Of a stretch of DNA of 7,064 nucleotides, positions 5,635-7,064 are shown piece after piece. Position 1 is the first letter of the stretch. Each line of letters begins with the position of its first letter. The position numbers and the translations under genes were made by a program. The notes below the pieces were generated by a model. That model did not search any database. It saw only the letters and a program-made list of their open reading frames with translations, and was not told the DNA's origin. This stretch comes from Clostridiaceae bacterium (GTDB lineage: Bacteria; Bacillota; Clostridia; DSM-8532), in NCBI GenBank assembly GCA_025361665.1, contig JANYKF010000204.1, positions 1-7,064 of the forward strand. Reading direction: 5' to 3'.

Positions 5635-6165
5635 ATGCATCATGAAATCATCATCGCCGGATTCGGCGGACAAGGCATCCTGTCGGCCGGCCGCCTCCTG
5701 GCATATGCCGGAATGGTCGACGGGCGCGAAGTATCCTGGCTGCCATCCTATGGACCGGAAATGCGGGGCGGGACGGCCAACAGCATGATCGTCATCTCCG
5801 ATGAACCGGTTGCTTCCCCGTTCATCTATTCCTGCACCTCCCTGGTGGTCATGAACAATCCTTCCATGGCGAAATACGAATCCTACGTGGAACCCGGAGG
5901 CATCATCGTCTATGACAGTTCGCTCATCACGGTTCTCCCGACCCGGACGGATGTGACGGCCTTCGGCATTCCGGCAACGATGATGGCTTCCGAAATGGAT
6001 GAATTGACGTACTCCAATGTGTTTCTCCTCGGGAAAATCATCGAAAGAACTGGCTGCGTTTCCCTGGACAGTTTTGAAAAAGCGCTCTACGACGTGTTGC
6101 CCAAACGCAAGCACCACATGGTGCCGGAGGAAATGCGCGTGCTGGCAAGGGGAATGGCTTACTGA
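5635..6165 (+). CDS. 2-oxoacid:ferredoxin oxidoreductase, gamma subunit
   Basis: This 176-residue protein is the gamma domain of the complex, of normal length. It opens with GFGGQGILS (9-17) and continues with SYGPEMRGG (38-46), both signatures of the family. In related enzymes this domain helps bind coenzyme A and shape the interface with alpha. AAGGAGG (5620-5626) lies 8 bases before the ATG at 5635, and only 3 bases separate the start from the beta stop codon. It is the last gene of the delta-alpha-beta-gamma operon. Its final 7 bases overlap the 3' end of queT on the opposite strand, and no intrinsic terminator is visible downstream. Confidence 0.94.
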   Translation: MHHEIIIAGFGGQGILSAGRLLAYAGMVDGREVSWLPSYGPEMRGGTANSMIVISDEPVASPFIYSCTSLVVMNNPSMAKYESYVEPGGIIVYDSSLITVLPTRTDVTAFGIPATMMASEMDELTYSNVFLLGKIIERTGCVSLDSFEKALYDVLPKRKHHMVPEEMRVLARGMAY

Positions 6166-6659
6166 GCTGCCTTTTGGATTCCGAGTGCATGCTGAAGCGG
6201 TCCGCTGCGGCGGATGAACCACAGCAGGGGCAATCCAAGCAGGAAACAGGCGCCCGCTTCCCCAATGCCAAACCACAGGAGGGAAAGGCCATAGGGAAAA
6301 GTCTTGTCAAACACCAACCAGATATAGCTGCCCACGACAATCGTATTGAGTACGACCGGCGGTACGGGGACCAGCCAGAAATGCCTGCGCAGTCTCCAAG
6401 TCAGGACGGCGGCGGCCAAAGTGGTCAGGCTGCCGAATACAATGTCCATCCAGCCAAAACCGCCCAGCAGGTTGGCCAGCAGGCATCCGACGAACAAACC
6501 GGGAATCGCGGCGGGGATAAGGGCCGGGAGGATCGTGAGTGCTTCCGAGACGCGAAACTGGATGATTCCGAAAGAGATGGGATGGAGCAAAAGGGTGAGG
6601 GACGCGTAGACGGCCCCGATAAGGGCTGACTGGACAAGAAAACGGGTTTTGATCTTCAT
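6159..6659 (-). CDS. queT: QueT-family transporter, queuosine-precursor ECF substrate component
   Basis: This 166-residue hydrophobic protein has about five or six predicted membrane segments (roughly residues 7-29, 39-64, 70-88, 95-117, 124-148). Signatures are FGIIQFRVSEAL (30-41), GCLLANLLGG (58-67) and DIVFGSL (72-78), typical of the QueT family. QueT is thought to be the substrate-binding (S) component of an energy-coupling-factor importer for preQ1 or a related queuosine precursor, working with shared EcfA and EcfT encoded elsewhere. The ATG at 6659 gives a standard N-terminus; a TTG at 6680 in the same frame would add seven residues but would lie inside the leader structure. The ribosome site is an unusual GGGGG (6668-6664) only 4 bases from the ATG, which may make it weak or regulated. 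The gene converges on the oxidoreductase operon with a 7-base overlap. Confidence 0.92.
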   Translation of the reverse strand: MKIKTRFLVQSALIGAVYASLTLLLHPISFGIIQFRVSEALTILPALIPAAIPGLFVGCLLANLLGGFGWMDIVFGSLTTLAAAVLTWRLRRHFWLVPVPPVVLNTIVVGSYIWLVFDKTFPYGLSLLWFGIGEAGACFLLGLPLLWFIRRSGPLQHALGIQKAAQ

Positions 6660-6728
6660 GGTTCCCCCACATCGTGACAACCTGCCAGGAGTTTTCGAAC
6701 TGGCAGCCGATCTGTCAACGAAATCGGC
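6660..6728 (-). promoter_or_regulatory. Structured queT leader, candidate preQ1-type riboswitch
   Basis: Read on the minus strand, GCCGAT (6728-6723) pairs with ATCGGC (6711-6706) around an 11-base loop. Immediately after, TGCCAG (6705-6700) pairs with CTGGCA (6688-6683), also around 11 bases; alternatively TGCC-AGTT with CGAA loop and AACT-GGCA with a CCT bulge. Each hairpin is 23 nt. The first loop contains TGACA (6717-6713), complementary to TGTCA (6679-6675) downstream of hairpin 2; with a one-base bulge the pairing extends by CG to 7 bp. This makes an H-type pseudoknot enclosing hairpin 2 and ending just before the GGGGG ribosome site. An alternative GGTT/AACC stem (6682-6679 with 6663-6660) would loop out the ribosome site. 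The layout resembles preQ1-II and preQ1-III riboswitches; I cannot confirm the conserved nucleotides. Confidence 0.5.
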
Positions 6729-6734
6729 TTGTTT

Positions 6735-6763
6735 ATTGTACTGAACATGGTGTCTTTACGCAA
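6735..6763 (-). promoter_or_regulatory. Candidate sigma-A promoter of queT
   Basis: On the minus strand a -10 box TACAAT (6740-6735, 5 of 6) is preceded after 17 bases by TTGCGT (6763-6758, 3 of 6, with the key TTG). Transcription would start close to base 6728, exactly where the first leader hairpin begins, which supports the assignment. Confidence 0.6.
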
Positions 6764-6798
6764 GGCCCGTGCTGTCACTTATTGCCGTCAAATGCCGA

Positions 6799-6822
6799 AT
6801 TCCATATTCCATGTGGTATAAT
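6799..6822 (+). promoter_or_regulatory. Extended -10 promoter for the RNase R gene, with heptamer repeat
   Basis: TATAAT (6817-6822), a perfect -10 box, is preceded by TGG (6814-6816), giving an extended -10 promoter. No good -35 box is seen at the usual spacing; instead two tandem copies of ATTCCAT (6799-6805, 6806-6812) occupy the spacer and adjoining region. Transcription would start near 6829, leaving a leader of about 80 nt before the probable start at 6910. The tandem heptamer could be a regulator-binding site or chance. Confidence 0.6.
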
Positions 6823-6909
6823 TCAAGGGGAGGAACGCTTCCGGAGCGCACTGCGAAAGGAAAAGCGCAATTGGGCGCAAGGAGGCGATCCCTTGGAGGA
6901 GTTGTGTCC

Positions 6910-7064
6910 GTGGGTGAAATGGAAGACAGGAAAGCCAGAATCCTGCTGGCTTTGCAGGAGCCGGCCTGCCGCGTGATGACGGCATCGGACCTGGCGGTTT
7001 GGCTGGATGTCCCGATTTCGGATCGGGATCATTTTGGTGCGCTGCTCGAAGAAATGGCCAACGA
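6910..7064 (+). CDS. rnr: Ribonuclease R (RNase R/VacB), N-terminal fragment, 3'-truncated
   Basis: About 51 codons are visible before the window ends. The fragment (MEDRKARILLALQEP, then MTASDLAVWLDV and HFGALLEEMAN) fits the N-terminal winged-helix domain that precedes the cold-shock and RNB domains of bacterial RNase R: a short helix, a PMTASDLA-like second helix, then F..LLEEME. RNase R is a processive 3'-5' exoribonuclease that degrades structured RNA and takes part in tmRNA-linked quality control. The GTG at 6910 is chosen because GGAGGAG (6895-6901) lies 8 bases upstream; the ATG at 6919 lacks a well-placed ribosome site, and the GTG at 6904 is too close to it. The call rests on the N-terminus alone, without the catalytic domain, so confidence is moderate. 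Confidence 0.65.
   Translation, partial: MGEMEDRKARILLALQEPACRVMTASDLAVWLDVPISDRDHFGALLEEMAN

Noticed and set aside
6190..6220. TCCGC/GCGGA hairpin downstream of the gamma gene as its terminator
   Set aside because: The stem is 5 bp with no T tract on either strand, and it lies inside queT.
4858..6276. A 472-codon open frame on the minus strand across the beta and gamma genes
   Set aside because: It is antisense to two clearly recognised genes, rich in His, Arg and Gly as expected of GC-rich shadow frames, and matches no family I know.
6674..6976. A 100-codon plus-strand frame between queT and the RNase R gene
   Set aside because: It covers the queT leader and the promoter of the RNase R gene, has no ribosome site at its start, and its translation looks random.

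Overview
The window (7,064 bases, GC-rich) looks like chromosomal DNA of an anaerobic, low-oxygen-adapted member of the Bacillota. The reasons are the Bacillus-like neighbourhood of RicT and the tRNA1(Val) methyltransferase, strong AGGAGG ribosome binding sites, a QueT-type transporter, RNase R, and a metabolism built on ferredoxin and oxygen-sensitive Fe-S enzymes. Clostridia or Negativicutes would both fit; the sequence alone does not settle which. No mobile element, CRISPR array, tRNA or rRNA was seen.

Layout. (1) 1-1358: the 3' part of ricT (RicT/YaaT, a [4Fe-4S] regulator protein). It is followed by a 234-base gap holding a partial duplication of the ricT tail, a candidate promoter and two hairpins, then a small 2[4Fe-4S] ferredoxin gene, a 10-bp hairpin and a strong intrinsic terminator. 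(2) 1388-3497: a probable operon of a TrmN6-like tRNA methyltransferase, a lone beta subunit of a class I (Fe-S) fumarate/tartrate hydro-lyase, and a P-loop ATPase of unknown role. (3) 3494-6165: a near-consensus promoter (TTGACA-N18-TACAAT) drives a tight four-gene operon encoding a 2-oxoacid:ferredoxin oxidoreductase: dicluster ferredoxin (delta), alpha (VorB type), beta (TPP binding) and gamma. (4) 6159-6763, minus strand: queT, probable substrate-binding component of an ECF transporter for a queuosine precursor. It converges on the oxidoreductase operon with a 7-base overlap and is preceded by a structured leader. (5) 6799-7064: promoter and 5' end of a gene for RNase R, divergent from queT.

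How the genes work together. The oxidoreductase decarboxylates a 2-oxoacid to the acyl-CoA and passes electrons through its dicluster subunit to soluble ferredoxin, possibly the one encoded at 1096-1266. The hydro-lyase beta subunit would belong to the fumarate/malate part of central carbon metabolism, but its alpha partner is not present here. The ATPase lies between the hydro-lyase and the oxidoreductase and has no obvious textbook function.

The most interesting non-coding signal is the queT leader. Two hairpins of exactly 23 nt each abut one another. The loop of the first can pair, across the second, with a segment just upstream of the queT start. This pseudoknot layout resembles preQ1-II/III riboswitches and would make biological sense in front of queT, but it is not proven to belong to a known class.
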